Part shown: positions 1-8,066 of the stretch, piece by piece
Position numbering within the stretch: position 1 is the first letter of the stretch
Layout of the letters: every line of letters starts with the position of its first letter
Assembly (NCBI GenBank): GCA_016218065.1
Contig: JACRFA010000254.1
Span: 1-37,108, forward strand
Reading direction: 5' to 3'
From: Ignavibacteriota bacterium
GTDB taxonomy: Bacteria; Bacteroidota; Ignavibacteria; UBA10030; UBA6906
Length of the DNA stretch: 37,108 nucleotides
Position numbers and translations under genes: made by a program
Notes under the pieces: model-generated
The model's input: the letters and a program-made list of their open reading frames with translations, nothing else
Told to the model about the DNA's origin: nothing
Database searches by the model: none

Positions 1-16
1 GACGGCATGATATTAG

Positions 17-36
17 GCAGACCATTTATGGTCTGC
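17..36. repeat. Small inverted repeat at window edge
   Basis: Perfect 8-bp inverted repeat (17-24 with 29-36) around a 4-nt loop. A second one (58-63 with 67-72, 3-nt loop) follows. Both lie downstream of the minus-strand gene ending at 135, but neither has a T-run on either side, so I do not call a terminator. Nothing else is visible in 1-134. Confidence 0.4.
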
Positions 37-134
37 GCAGTAGCCCGGTCACCCAATCGTCACGTAGTGACGAGACGAAACGTGAAGCATAGATGTCACA
101 GTGATGAACAACAAAGGAACGCCTTTCAATTCCC

Positions 135-614
135 TCAAAATGAACCAACGTAGCGCGGCACCCGCGCTTTGTATTCGCGCCATCGATCGCCAAATCTCTC
201 TTCAAGAAACAACTCTTCTTTCTTGATGATGGCGTGATGCTCCAACACGGTGATCGCAAAGAAAATAATGTTGACGATGTGAAGCGTATAGAGGCACGAG
301 CCTGCACACATAAGAAACGCGCCAAGGTAAATCGGATTGCGACTGATGCGATAAAGTCCGTGCGTCTTCAATTCCGTTTGCTGCTGCGGAATACCGACTG
401 AGATGGATCGACCGAGGTTTACGATAGAGAGAATTGCCATTGCTGATCCCAGAGTAAAGAGAAAGATGCCGGCGGCTCGCGTGACTGCACTGTCATACAG
501 AATGCCCCCGCTTACCCACGACTTCAGGAACAGAAGAAGCCAGCTCGCGATCATCGCAGTCTTTCCGATGATGAGAAGCGGAAGGGGAATAGGGCTTTTG
601 CCAAGTGGGTCCAT
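135..614 (-). CDS. ICMT/PEMT-like membrane methyltransferase
   Basis: Probably an integral-membrane SAM-dependent methyltransferase of the isoprenylcysteine carboxyl / phospholipid methyltransferase superfamily. The C-terminal third carries the family signature: a Gly-Leu-Tyr-Arg-x-Ser-Arg-Asn-Pro-x-Tyr-Leu-Gly segment, then a paired hydrophobic hairpin and a Glu-Glu...Phe-Gly...Trp-x-x-Tyr stretch ending the protein. The N-terminal half holds two or three hydrophobic segments. An in-frame start exists at 650, but AAAGGA (621-626) lies just upstream of two adjacent ATGs (617 and 614), and starting there avoids a long overlap with the upstream gene; I chose 614. The substrate cannot be told: bacterial members act on lipids, small molecules or unknown targets. 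Confidence 0.75.
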   Translation of the reverse strand: MDPLGKSPIPLPLLIIGKTAMIASWLLLFLKSWVSGGILYDSAVTRAAGIFLFTLGSAMAILSIVNLGRSISVGIPQQQTELKTHGLYRISRNPIYLGAFLMCAGSCLYTLHIVNIIFFAITVLEHHAIIKKEELFLEERFGDRWREYKARVPRYVGSF

Positions 615-624
615 CATTTTTCCT

Positions 625-1443
625 TTAGAGTTGCAAATCAATCCCGACAAGAAGCCGGTTCATGTACATTCCCATGGAGATTTCGGGATGCGGCTTGTCG
701 GATGAAACGTAACCAAATTGATACGAACCGCGGAAGTCAACTTGCTCGCTCAGCGGCGTTCGATATTCAACCGATGTGAGAAGCACGAGATTCTCCCATG
801 CGTATTCGATCTTGCCTTGACCTGCCGCGTTCAAAAAGTTGTCGCTCACCTCGCCGTTCTTTGAGCTAAGCCAGTGGCCGTTGTCGGGACGCGAAACAAA
901 TCGAACCATCGGCATCGAGCATTCAACGGCAATCGATGACCTCTCGCCAACGCGATAGTCGCTTCGCAGAATAAGATTCAGAGAATGAGACCAGTACCAC
1001 GACTGGTCGTAGTACGGATTCCACTCGTCAGGCGCAACGAAATCGGTGTTCGCCACGAAGCTCGACACTCCGCCTCCCAGGAAGAACTCAAGCGGATGTC
1101 CCGCAAGTTCGGACGAGGCAATGGCGTGAACGAACGAGTATGAAAGTGAACCGACATATTGTGTCAGATCTCTCGATGGAACATCCGTGTTGAGATTTCC
1201 CGAGCTGAAGAATCCGTCGATCCGGTGTCTGCTCGATTCGGTTGCGAGTTGATACGAAATGCCCGAGGCAAAGATAATTCCACGAAACGGTAGATGCGAG
1301 AGATATTTGTCTTTTTCGTGGAAGTCAGTGACGCCGAGACTGGCGCCGAGAGAACTGGTCGATGTGGTTTCGATGTTCTGGCACAACGCGGTTCCAGCGA
1401 ACACGAACAACACGATGCAAGCGGCAGCGACACGTAATTTCAT
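625..1443 (-). CDS. Predicted outer-membrane beta-barrel protein
   Basis: Hypothetical secreted protein of about 272 residues. It starts with a clear Sec signal peptide (MKLR, a hydrophobic stretch, then A-x-x-LCQ). The rest has the alternating polar/aromatic strand pattern, Gly/Ser-rich turns and a terminal strand ending in a hydrophobic residue (VGIDLQL) expected of an outer-membrane barrel. An in-frame start at 1518 exists but adds 25 unsupported residues that overlap the upstream gene; the ATG at 1443 directly precedes the signal peptide. It sits 2 bp after the stop of the serine hydrolase gene, so the two are probably co-transcribed. No specific function is recognisable. Confidence 0.65.
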   Translation of the reverse strand: MKLRVAAACIVLFVFAGTALCQNIETTSTSSLGASLGVTDFHEKDKYLSHLPFRGIIFASGISYQLATESSRHRIDGFFSSGNLNTDVPSRDLTQYVGSLSYSFVHAIASSELAGHPLEFFLGGGVSSFVANTDFVAPDEWNPYYDQSWYWSHSLNLILRSDYRVGERSSIAVECSMPMVRFVSRPDNGHWLSSKNGEVSDNFLNAAGQGKIEYAWENLVLLTSVEYRTPLSEQVDFRGSYQFGYVSSDKPHPEISMGMYMNRLLVGIDLQL

Positions 1444-1445
1444 AT

Positions 1446-2615
1446 TCACTCTCTGTTGAGATGAAAATTTATGAGCCGCCCGACCGCAGGTCCCAACAAC
1501 CAATCCATCCCGACGCAACCTTCATTCGTCATGACGATAACGCCGAACCGCTTCGCGGGCGCCAGCGCCGCGCTCGCGTAGTTGAATCGATTGCTTCCGC
1601 TGTGGCCAAGCGATTTGCCGCCGGCCCATTCCTCGTAATTCGCGCCTCCCCAGCCCAGCGCATAGAATCCGCCCTGGCCGGTCGAAACAACCGGGGCAGT
1701 GAGTGCACGCGCTGTTTCCGGTCGCAGCAAGTTCTGATGTCCCGCTTCAGACGCGAGCACCCATTGCACGTAGCGTCCCCAGTCGCGCACGGACATGTGC
1801 AGCATACCCGCGGGGTTGTAGATCGAGTGAAGATGCGCGTCCTCGGAAGGCATGATGGGAGCGTGATTGGCCGAGTGCTGCAGCGGCTGATCGAGCAAAC
1901 CCGGAGTTCCCATTGCGCCGCTGCCTGCTGTTGAAAGTCCAAGCGGACGAACGATTCGTTCCATCACCAACTCTTCATACGTTCGATTCGCAATCCGCTC
2001 TGCAATCGCGCCGGCGATAATGTAGCCAAGATTGCTGTACAAGTAGCGGCCACGTTCAGTGACCGGCTGCTGCTGAACTGCCCACGCGACAGTTTCCATG
2101 CGCTGCTCGCGAGGCGTGTTCGTTGTCAGTGTCAGTTCCGGATCGCGTATGAATCCGGCGCTGTGCGACAGCAAATCGCGAACAGTAACGTTCCTGTATT
2201 CCGAACGCATCGTGTTTGCAAATTCCGGAAATACAGTCGGGAGCGTCGTCGTCCAACTCACAAGTCCTTCATCGACCAGCGAGCCGATCATCGCGGCGGT
2301 AAAAGCCTTGCCGCATGAGCCGAGATGGAACTTGTCATTCACCGTCACATCCCGCGCACCGCCGTAGCGTCTGCACCCAACAGCCTGTGCCTCGATGATT
2401 CCCGTATCCGCGACAATCGCGCCTGCGAGCGCTGGGAGATCGAGTGCATAACGAAGCGAGTCGAGTATTGTTGCCAACTTTGAGGCATACACTTGTGGCG
2501 GCGGCGATTGTATCTCATCTGGATCGAGAAGCAGCTTCTCGCAGGATGAAAAGTTGAGGAAGCATAGGATTGCTGCGATCCACCTGATGTGTTTCGTGTG
2601 TGTCGATTCTCTCAT
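1446..2615 (-). CDS. Class C beta-lactamase-fold serine hydrolase lipoprotein
   Basis: Penicillin-binding-protein/class C beta-lactamase fold enzyme (389 aa), probably anchored in the envelope. The three catalytic signatures are present: S100-C-G-K103 (SxxK), Y193-S-N195 (YxN) and H338-S-G340 (the KTG-equivalent HSG). The N-terminus is a lipoprotein signal with a lipobox ending at Cys25 (LNFSSC). Many relatives are esterases or D-aminopeptidases rather than antibiotic-resistance enzymes, and the HSG triad and Bacteroidota-type context favour a general serine hydrolase. Starts 7 bp after the upstream membrane-protein gene, consistent with an operon. Confidence 0.85.
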   Translation of the reverse strand: MRESTHTKHIRWIAAILCFLNFSSCEKLLLDPDEIQSPPPQVYASKLATILDSLRYALDLPALAGAIVADTGIIEAQAVGCRRYGGARDVTVNDKFHLGSCGKAFTAAMIGSLVDEGLVSWTTTLPTVFPEFANTMRSEYRNVTVRDLLSHSAGFIRDPELTLTTNTPREQRMETVAWAVQQQPVTERGRYLYSNLGYIIAGAIAERIANRTYEELVMERIVRPLGLSTAGSGAMGTPGLLDQPLQHSANHAPIMPSEDAHLHSIYNPAGMLHMSVRDWGRYVQWVLASEAGHQNLLRPETARALTAPVVSTGQGGFYALGWGGANYEEWAGGKSLGHSGSNRFNYASAALAPAKRFGVIVMTNEGCVGMDWLLGPAVGRLINFHLNRE

Positions 2616-2622
2616 CTGAAAA

Positions 2623-3033
2623 CTATCCGGCTATTGCAGCGATATTCTGTTCTGAATTTCTGTCTCTGATTCCCTCCACCAACACATAACCATAGATCAA
2701 CGTCATCAAAAGACACGTAGCAATGATGATACTCATCGGCTGCGGAAAGAGCACAATCTCGCCGATCACTCTCGAGAGGTACACAAGAATGTTCAGCACG
2801 ACGACAGCGAGCCCCGCATTTGTCGATAGCAACTCCGTCGGGCAGCACAAAGAGGTGTACGCCAGAAAGAAAATCATGATTGTTCCGACGATGCTGAACA
2901 TCTGCAGCAGCGGATAGATCGGCATCGTTCCGTAGATTTGATAGAGCTGATAACAAAGGTACACGTGAAACAAGGAGAAGAGCAGGTTGAAAATTCCTCC
3001 TGCGAGGATTGCGATGCGCAATGGGTTTTTCAT
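2623..3033 (-). CDS. Small four-TM membrane protein, unknown function
   Basis: Protein of 136 residues with four predicted transmembrane segments (about 8-30, 42-62, 74-94 and 100-120) and a short polar tail. I do not recognise a family. The ATG at 3033 is preceded by AAGGAAGG at good spacing, which supports the start. It is the second gene of a five-gene minus-strand run and lies between a DUF2807 lipoprotein and a serine hydrolase, so an envelope role is likely but unspecified. Confidence 0.6.
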   Translation of the reverse strand: MKNPLRIAILAGGIFNLLFSLFHVYLCYQLYQIYGTMPIYPLLQMFSIVGTIMIFFLAYTSLCCPTELLSTNAGLAVVVLNILVYLSRVIGEIVLFPQPMSIIIATCLLMTLIYGYVLVEGIRDRNSEQNIAAIAG

Positions 3034-3108
3034 GTTAACCTTCCTTACTGGTTCTTTGTGACGTTATGAGTTGAAGAATTCCCGGCGAGTCAATCTGCAA
3101 GCAATATG

Positions 3109-3798
3109 TTATGGTCTCGGTCGGATAGCGCCTACTCCCGTTACTGATTGATGTACGATGGGAGGATTTCCCGCATACGTAATCGAGCCGGTTCCGGCAA
3201 TCGTCGCGTCGAGACGCTGAGTTGCGTGCAGTTCGATGCTGCCTGCCCCGGAGATCGATGCCGTACACGTAGTCGAGGAAAGATCGAAGTTGTGGATGTC
3301 GCCCGCTCCTATGATCTCCACACGCTCGTAGTTTGTCGTTCCGGCAAGCGTGATGCTTCCCGCTCCTTTGATCCTGCACGTGATCGAATCGGTGCGAATG
3401 GAGTTCGTCGCAGAAAAATCTGCTGCTCCAAGCGACTCGAGTCGCGAGATGTTTCTCATCGATGCGTACACCCGAACCGTCACGTTGCGGTAAGAACCCT
3501 CCGGCAGACCAACAACCAGGTCGCTGCCTACGACGGACGATCGTACAAGTCCTATGATATTGTCATCAGCCTCGATGCGAAGCGATTCCACTGTGTCTTG
3601 CGTGATGATAACTTTTGCGAAGCTTGTTACTTGAATTCCGTTGACGCTTCCGAGGTTCCGCGCTTGCGAGACAATTCTGCCCGACCCGACGATCTGATCG
3701 TTGCCAACAACGGTCTCATTTTTTTCGCATCCCACAAGAAGCAAGGCGAAAACGCCAAGCGCGACCAGGAGAGCAAGAAATGCACGTGAATGATGCAC
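3109..3798 (-). CDS. DUF2807 (GIN-domain) lipoprotein
   Basis: Envelope protein with a DUF2807 domain, the putative auto-transporter-adhesin head-like fold common in Bacteroidota. The N-terminal lipoprotein signal ends at a lipobox cysteine (LLLVGC, residue 24). The body is a right-handed beta-helix-like repeat: recurring short strands with S/G-A-G-S/D-I motifs, such as the GAG(S/D)I segments in the C-terminal half, and the initial conserved 'v.gi.v....i.vi...d' block. The start is GTG at 3798, with GGGAAA a suitable distance upstream; no ATG lies between it and the signal peptide. Biological role unknown. First gene of the minus-strand run that continues to 135. Confidence 0.8.
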   Translation of the reverse strand: MHHSRAFLALLVALGVFALLLVGCEKNETVVGNDQIVGSGRIVSQARNLGSVNGIQVTSFAKVIITQDTVESLRIEADDNIIGLVRSSVVGSDLVVGLPEGSYRNVTVRVYASMRNISRLESLGAADFSATNSIRTDSITCRIKGAGSITLAGTTNYERVEIIGAGDIHNFDLSSTTCTASISGAGSIELHATQRLDATIAGTGSITYAGNPPIVHQSVTGVGAIRPRP

Positions 3799-3929
3799 GG
3801 TGTTTCCCTTTCATGTTGTAAGAAAAAGAAAAGCGGTACTCTGTTTCCGAATGGCTATGGAACGACTCATCAATTGAAAACCCGAGAACAGTGTATCTCT
3901 GATATCTCTAATAAGCAAATTGTAAGAAT

Positions 3930-5120
3930 TCAAGCAATCAGTGCCTGACGAACCGACTCGGTGCGACAGCCGGGTTGCACAAGTCTTTTCAACTCACGAA
4001 CGTCGATCTGTGTCGGGAACCCCTCGGAGTGCCAATGCTTACTGCATCCGCACTCGTTCAGCAAAACACATTGCGCGGGAACGCCGTAGCGTTTCAATTC
4101 CCATCCTCCTTGCACGAGCACCGAGAGACATGCAGAAGCAACAACGCCCTGCGCCGGCTCGCCCGGCTTCGTTGACCACAATGAAAGGTCGGACGAATGA
4201 GGAATGATCATGACATCGAACCCTTGCCGGTCGCCGAGCATGCGAATCTGATTCACGCGACAGCGCGCCTCGCACCCCGCGCAGCGAATGCCCTTCGGCG
4301 TTGTGGTCCCTTCGCATTCCTCTGCCGAGCGGAGTCTCATGCAACCCGGCAGCAGCACGGTTTTCTTTTCGGAGCGAGCATACTCATTGAGAAACGCGCG
4401 GTTCATGATTTCAGCGCCAACCATGTTCAGATGATACTCAACGCGGCTTCGCAGGCAGGCGAACCGATCTTCACGCCAGCGATAGCGCGCCGCATTCTCG
4501 CGAACAAATGAATCGACGTTCGGCGTGAATGCGCCCATGCGCCCGGCGCCGGCAGACTCGAACCAATCCGCAAATTGAACGACAACATTCATCTGTGTTC
4601 TGAAGTCTGCCGGTTCAAGCGTGGAAAAGAAGACCAGCCATCGAACGAACCGGATCGCATCTTCGCGAAAATCTCCCGTCGCCTCCAACCATCGCACAAG
4701 GTACTCAAGGTCTGCCAGACAGCACGGAGTTGCTTCGGTGCGCCTCGGCTCGATCGGCGTCAGGAAGAATGCCATCAGCACACCCCGCACGATGTCGATC
4801 GCCGGCTTGATGTGTTGATGCTTCTTCCTCCATTCAGACAAAAACGCGAGCAATCGAAACGGCGCCATCTCCACCGCGAGTGCCGTGCTTCCGTATCGCC
4901 TCCACAGAACGCCAAGATTCAACAGCTCGAACGCGTACTCCTCCACCGTTCGCGGATCTTCAAGCTCATACTCAATGAGATACCGGCGATACGAGCGCGC
5001 AAGCGGCGTGATGGTTTCCTCGGCTCGTTCAAGCACCTCATCCGTGAACGCCTCAGCCTGAGGATAGTAGGTTGTGGATGCCGGGGCTTCGGCGTCGAGC
5101 TTGTAGGTAATCGGGGTCAT
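3930..5120 (-). CDS. DUF116-like cysteine-rich protein
   Basis: The C-terminal third (about residues 250-380) matches the DUF116 pattern: a hydrophobic strand followed by L-P-x-C, a spaced Cys, then C-x2-C-x3-C, a central SACL...GGW-x-LK-x-x-G-x-PAQ block, and a final C-G-C-x-KHWH motif. The many cysteines and histidines suggest a metal or Fe-S centre. The N-terminal 250 residues are helical and without a recognised domain; this N-terminal extension is unusual for DUF116 proteins, which are often membrane-linked. Starts 3 bp after the stop of the methyltransferase gene, so the pair is probably translated together. The function of DUF116 is unknown. Confidence 0.65.
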   Translation of the reverse strand: MTPITYKLDAEAPASTTYYPQAEAFTDEVLERAEETITPLARSYRRYLIEYELEDPRTVEEYAFELLNLGVLWRRYGSTALAVEMAPFRLLAFLSEWRKKHQHIKPAIDIVRGVLMAFFLTPIEPRRTEATPCCLADLEYLVRWLEATGDFREDAIRFVRWLVFFSTLEPADFRTQMNVVVQFADWFESAGAGRMGAFTPNVDSFVRENAARYRWREDRFACLRSRVEYHLNMVGAEIMNRAFLNEYARSEKKTVLLPGCMRLRSAEECEGTTTPKGIRCAGCEARCRVNQIRMLGDRQGFDVMIIPHSSDLSLWSTKPGEPAQGVVASACLSVLVQGGWELKRYGVPAQCVLLNECGCSKHWHSEGFPTQIDVRELKRLVQPGCRTESVRQALIA

Positions 5121-5123
5121 GTG

Positions 5124-6005
5124 CTAATAAGTCCTTGTACTGTCGATACACACAAATGGAATAGTCAAGCGAAGCTCGCCCTGCTGCCGGGCAAGCGTGT
5201 TCAGATTCTCCTCCAATCGATCAAAAATGATCGGGACATCTTCTGCCGCCAGAATTTGCTGCCACGGTTCAACGAATGCGAGTCGCAGAAAGAAGTGGTT
5301 CAGCAAAGCTGACCCGTCGAGAAACCGCATCGTGAACGAATCCTCTGTTGCCTTGACGATCGCAAATCCGTGTTTAGTGAGAAGCTCCATCATGAACGAC
5401 GTTGGCTTTCGCTTCGCTGCGATATGCTCGTTCAATCGCCGCACTTCCTCCAGCCTGCCGGTTGACGCAAGCGTCTCTTCGTACACATTGTAGAACTCGC
5501 GCATCGTTCCGGGCAAGTTCACTGTGAGCAGGAACTGGCCTCCTCTTTTGCTTATGCGGGCGCATTCGGCAACGGCTTTGGACTGATCCGAAACGTTGTT
5601 GATGCCATTGTTCGAAACAATCAAATCAAAGAACTCATCAGCGAATGGCATTTGTTCGGCAACTCCCTCGATCACCTCCACGTTCTCGACTTGCATCTGG
5701 TCAGCCTTGGTTCGCGCTCGTTGAATGCCAGCCGTCCAGGGATCGATGCCGAACACGCGGCACGAATCCCCAAGTCGTTGTGCAAGTTCAAGCAATGGGA
5801 AGCCCGAGCCGAAGCCAATATCGAGCACATTCATTCTCCCCTTAAGCTTGACTTGATCCAAGAGCTTCAATCCAAACGGCGCCGACCAAAGCGGAAGGTC
5901 GTCGAACACATTCAGCAGTGTGGAATCTGCCGCATCAAATGGAACAACAGGCTTGCGCATGCATGAATGAAAAAAGGCAAGCGAGCCGCCGTTGGCGGGG
6001 TTCAC
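5124..6005 (-). CDS. Class I SAM-dependent methyltransferase
   Basis: Rossmann-fold methyltransferase. Motif I is D-I-G-F-G-S-G near residues 62-68, followed by an acidic Asp in GIDPW, a motif II/III region with E-Q-M-P-F and a motif IV-like L-I-V-S-N-N-G-I-N-N. The region after the core (about 200-290) is probably a substrate-binding cap. Substrate unknown; the ubiE/arsM-like organisation is not specific. The longest frame starts with GTG at 6005; the ATG at 5960 (residue 16) is an alternative, and neither has a strong ribosome-binding site. The first 15 residues are not needed for the fold. It shares an operon with the DUF116 gene and is divergent from the hydrogenase operon. Confidence 0.85.
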   Translation of the reverse strand: MNPANGGSLAFFHSCMRKPVVPFDAADSTLLNVFDDLPLWSAPFGLKLLDQVKLKGRMNVLDIGFGSGFPLLELAQRLGDSCRVFGIDPWTAGIQRARTKADQMQVENVEVIEGVAEQMPFADEFFDLIVSNNGINNVSDQSKAVAECARISKRGGQFLLTVNLPGTMREFYNVYEETLASTGRLEEVRRLNEHIAAKRKPTSFMMELLTKHGFAIVKATEDSFTMRFLDGSALLNHFFLRLAFVEPWQQILAAEDVPIIFDRLEENLNTLARQQGELRLTIPFVCIDSTRTY

Positions 6006-6398
6006 TTGCCTGAATGAGAAATAACTATGGTCTGTTGAAATATAGTGACTTCATACGAGTAAGAGGAGATTGATGTTACGAAAAATGCCCAGATGAATCG
6101 AATTTCACTTCGCAGCCACCGACGTGCATGTTTCCCTCATACGAATGAGCGAGGTTGCAGATCTTCGAAAGATGGTCAAGTCATTCGCGCTTGATCGGTC
6201 GTGCCTGGCTTCGTTCTATGCCTGCCAGAAGAAATAGGCATCGACATAACTGGTGTGAACGTGCTGATATATTCGACGCTGAACAGAGATAATTCAATAG
6301 TCTGGTCTGGTCAATTGCTGAAATCTGCTCAGGTTGATAGATTTTCGCGAGGCACAATATTTGAGAGTTAGCAATAGTTCACATCATTGGTGCCCTCC
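6006..6398. other. Divergent intergenic region before the hydrogenase operon
   Basis: About 390 bp between divergent genes. I see no convincing coding sequence: the ATG at 6073 after GAGGAG opens only seven codons. It must hold promoters for both directions. The only element I can propose is a sigma-54-like -24/-12 sequence at 6350-6365. A short imperfect dyad (ATCTT-CGA-AAGAT, 6161-6173) could be a regulator site but is too short to claim. Confidence 0.5.
6350..6365 (+). promoter_or_regulatory. Candidate sigma-54 (-24/-12) promoter, imperfect
   Basis: AGGCAC-N5-TTGAG compared with the consensus TGGCAC-N5-TTGCA: the -24 GG and the spacing are right, but the -12 GC reads GA. It would start transcription about 25 bp upstream of the marR-like ATG at 6399. 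An NtrC-type activator is encoded downstream of the same operon, which makes the element plausible; a chance match cannot be excluded. Confidence 0.3.
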
Positions 6399-6827
6399 AT
6401 GGAAGATAACAGCGCGCAGACCGGAGCCGGCATTGCTGACCTGTTGCTGAAGTGTCACCAATTGGAACGAGAACTCGCCGGCTCTGCCGACCTCTCAGTC
6501 GATGAATTTCATTGCCTGAGCCAGCTTTACCTGCGCGCCCCAAGCTCTGCAAAGGAGTTATGCGACTTGCTGGGAGTACACCCGAGTCGCGCATCTAAAC
6601 TCCTGAATGATCTTGAAAAGCGAGGATACGTAGCGAGGGCACTCGGTCTGTCAGACAAACGAAGAGAGCGTATCACGCTTACCTCGGAAGGAGTCGTAGC
6701 CGCAAGAAGTCTGCTGCAATCCTCAGCGATTTCGGCAAGACACATGGCCGCATCACTGCCAAGCACGTCTGTGCGGCTTCTTGTTTCGACTCCCGCTTCA
6801 CCGGAAGAGCAAACGCCAGTAACCTGA
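6399..6827 (+). CDS. MarR-family transcriptional regulator
   Basis: Winged-helix regulator of about 142 aa. The core has a SAKELCDLLGVHPSRAS-type helix-turn-helix (about residues 48-64 from this start), a recognition helix leading to LEKRGYV, and the wing D-K-R-R-E-R-I-T-L-T-x-E-G. The C-terminal dimerisation helix is short and ends in a Ser/Pro-rich tail. The frame is open from a TTG at 6387, but ATG 6399 is preferred; neither has a good ribosome-binding site. It lies 20 bp upstream of the hydrogenase protease gene and probably autoregulates the operon. The ligand is unknown. Confidence 0.8.
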   Translation: MEDNSAQTGAGIADLLLKCHQLERELAGSADLSVDEFHCLSQLYLRAPSSAKELCDLLGVHPSRASKLLNDLEKRGYVARALGLSDKRRERITLTSEGVVAARSLLQSSAISARHMAASLPSTSVRLLVSTPASPEEQTPVT

Positions 6828-6847
6828 ACAATCAAAGGCCATCTCCA

Positions 6848-7381
6848 ATGAACATTGTGGTCATTGGTGTTGGAAACTCAATAGCCACCGACGATGGCGC
6901 GGGCATTCGAGTTGCTCAACGCCTTCGCGAGACGATTTCCGATCGACGGCTGACTATCGTCGAAAGCGAACGTGGCGGCCTTGAACTCCTGAACTTTCTT
7001 GAGGGTAGCTCAAAAGCGTATATCATAGACGCGGCGTGGACGAAGTCAGCGCCTCCGGGCACAATCACACTCATTCGAACACGTTCGCCCTATGCTGTAG
7101 AGCCGCTTCCCTCGATACATACTATCGGTCTGCGAACAGTCCTTTCGTTCGGACAGTCCATCGGCATGTCGCTTCCCGACGAGGTGATCGTTTTCACCAT
7201 CGAAGCAAAAGAGATTGAAAGATTTTCTGAAGAATGTACGCCAGAGATAGAAGCGGCGACGCGCAGAGTTTCAACCTTGCTCGCATCGGAACTGCAACAG
7301 ATGTTCGATGCCAACGCATCTCAAGAAATCGGAACCAATCGTGACTTCATCGTTAACACACTCTCCGTGGAACATATATGA
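6848..7381 (+). CDS. [NiFe]-hydrogenase maturation endopeptidase (HyaD/HycI/M52 type)
   Basis: Cleaves the C-terminal peptide of the [NiFe] large subunit after nickel insertion. Family residues visible: the start motif VIGVGN (G7, G9, N10), D15-D16-G-x-G, D61 in YIIDAAW and H91 in SIHTIGL. The nickel-sensing ligands expected from HybD-type proteases therefore correspond to D16, D61 and H91. At 177 aa it is slightly longer than most, with a C-terminal tail. AAAGG lies upstream of the ATG. Overlaps hdrC by ATGA (7378-7381). Its probable substrate is the large subunit encoded at the far end of the operon, whose C-terminal DPCxxCxxH is followed by 26 residues. Confidence 0.85.
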   Translation: MNIVVIGVGNSIATDDGAGIRVAQRLRETISDRRLTIVESERGGLELLNFLEGSSKAYIIDAAWTKSAPPGTITLIRTRSPYAVEPLPSIHTIGLRTVLSFGQSIGMSLPDEVIVFTIEAKEIERFSEECTPEIEAATRRVSTLLASELQQMFDANASQEIGTNRDFIVNTLSVEHI

Positions 7382-8064
7382 AAAGGCACACAAATCATCT
7401 CCCCGGCGTGATGACAAAAACCGAGGCTGATCTTCATCAGACCTTTTTGCACCAGGTGGAACTCATGCCCGGGGGTGAACGCATCAGTCGCTGCATTCAG
7501 TGCGGCACATGCACAGGCTCCTGTCCGGTGAGCTACGCAATGGACATCTCTCCGCGTCAGTTGATTGCGCTCTTTCGTGCGGGCGAGATGGAGCAGATCA
7601 TGCGCAGTCGGACGATCTGGATTTGCGCCTCGTGCTATTCGTGCACAACGCGCTGCCCGTCGGGCATCAAGATCACCGATATGATCTACGCGCTCAAGCG
7701 AACCGCCATCGATAAGAAAATGGAATCAGTGGCGCCGCAGGTGGTAACGCTCGCGCAACTCTACACCGAAAACCTGATGAGCTACGGCAGGCTTCACGAG
7801 GGAACGCTCATCAGAAAGTACTATATGAAAACCAACAAGCGGAAGTTCAAGGACCTGATTCCGCTGGGCAGGAAGATGTGGAAGACCAAGCGCCTCGAAC
7901 CTTTCCCGAAACGAATCAAAGATCAGAAGTCGCTTGCACGCATCATCCTCAAAGCACAAGAAATCGAAATGCGCCACATGAAAGAGAAGCGCGAGTACGC
8001 CCCAGAGTATGTTGGCTACCGCGGGCTGGGCGAGTTTGCGCTTGAAGCCAGGAAAGGAGAATGA
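7378..8064 (+). CDS. hdrC: Heterodisulfide reductase subunit C-like protein (HdrC)
   Basis: Cytoplasmic ferredoxin-like electron carrier of an HdrABC complex. Two classical [4Fe-4S] motifs: C39-x2-C42-x2-C45-x3-C49-P and C83-x2-C86-x2-C89-x3-C93-P, with the HdrC-type MDISPRQLI segment between them. The rest is a basic, helical tail of about 130 residues, longer than in many methanogen HdrC proteins and without further cysteines. It passes electrons between HdrA and HdrB. Start and stop overlap the neighbouring genes by four bases each, so tight co-translation is expected. Confidence 0.88.
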   Translation: MKRHTNHLPGVMTKTEADLHQTFLHQVELMPGGERISRCIQCGTCTGSCPVSYAMDISPRQLIALFRAGEMEQIMRSRTIWICASCYSCTTRCPSGIKITDMIYALKRTAIDKKMESVAPQVVTLAQLYTENLMSYGRLHEGTLIRKYYMKTNKRKFKDLIPLGRKMWKTKRLEPFPKRIKDQKSLARIILKAQEIEMRHMKEKREYAPEYVGYRGLGEFALEARKGE

Positions 8065-8066
8065 TT

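Noticed and set aside
6073-6096. Small gene after GAGGAG in the divergent region
   Set aside because: The frame closes after seven codons.
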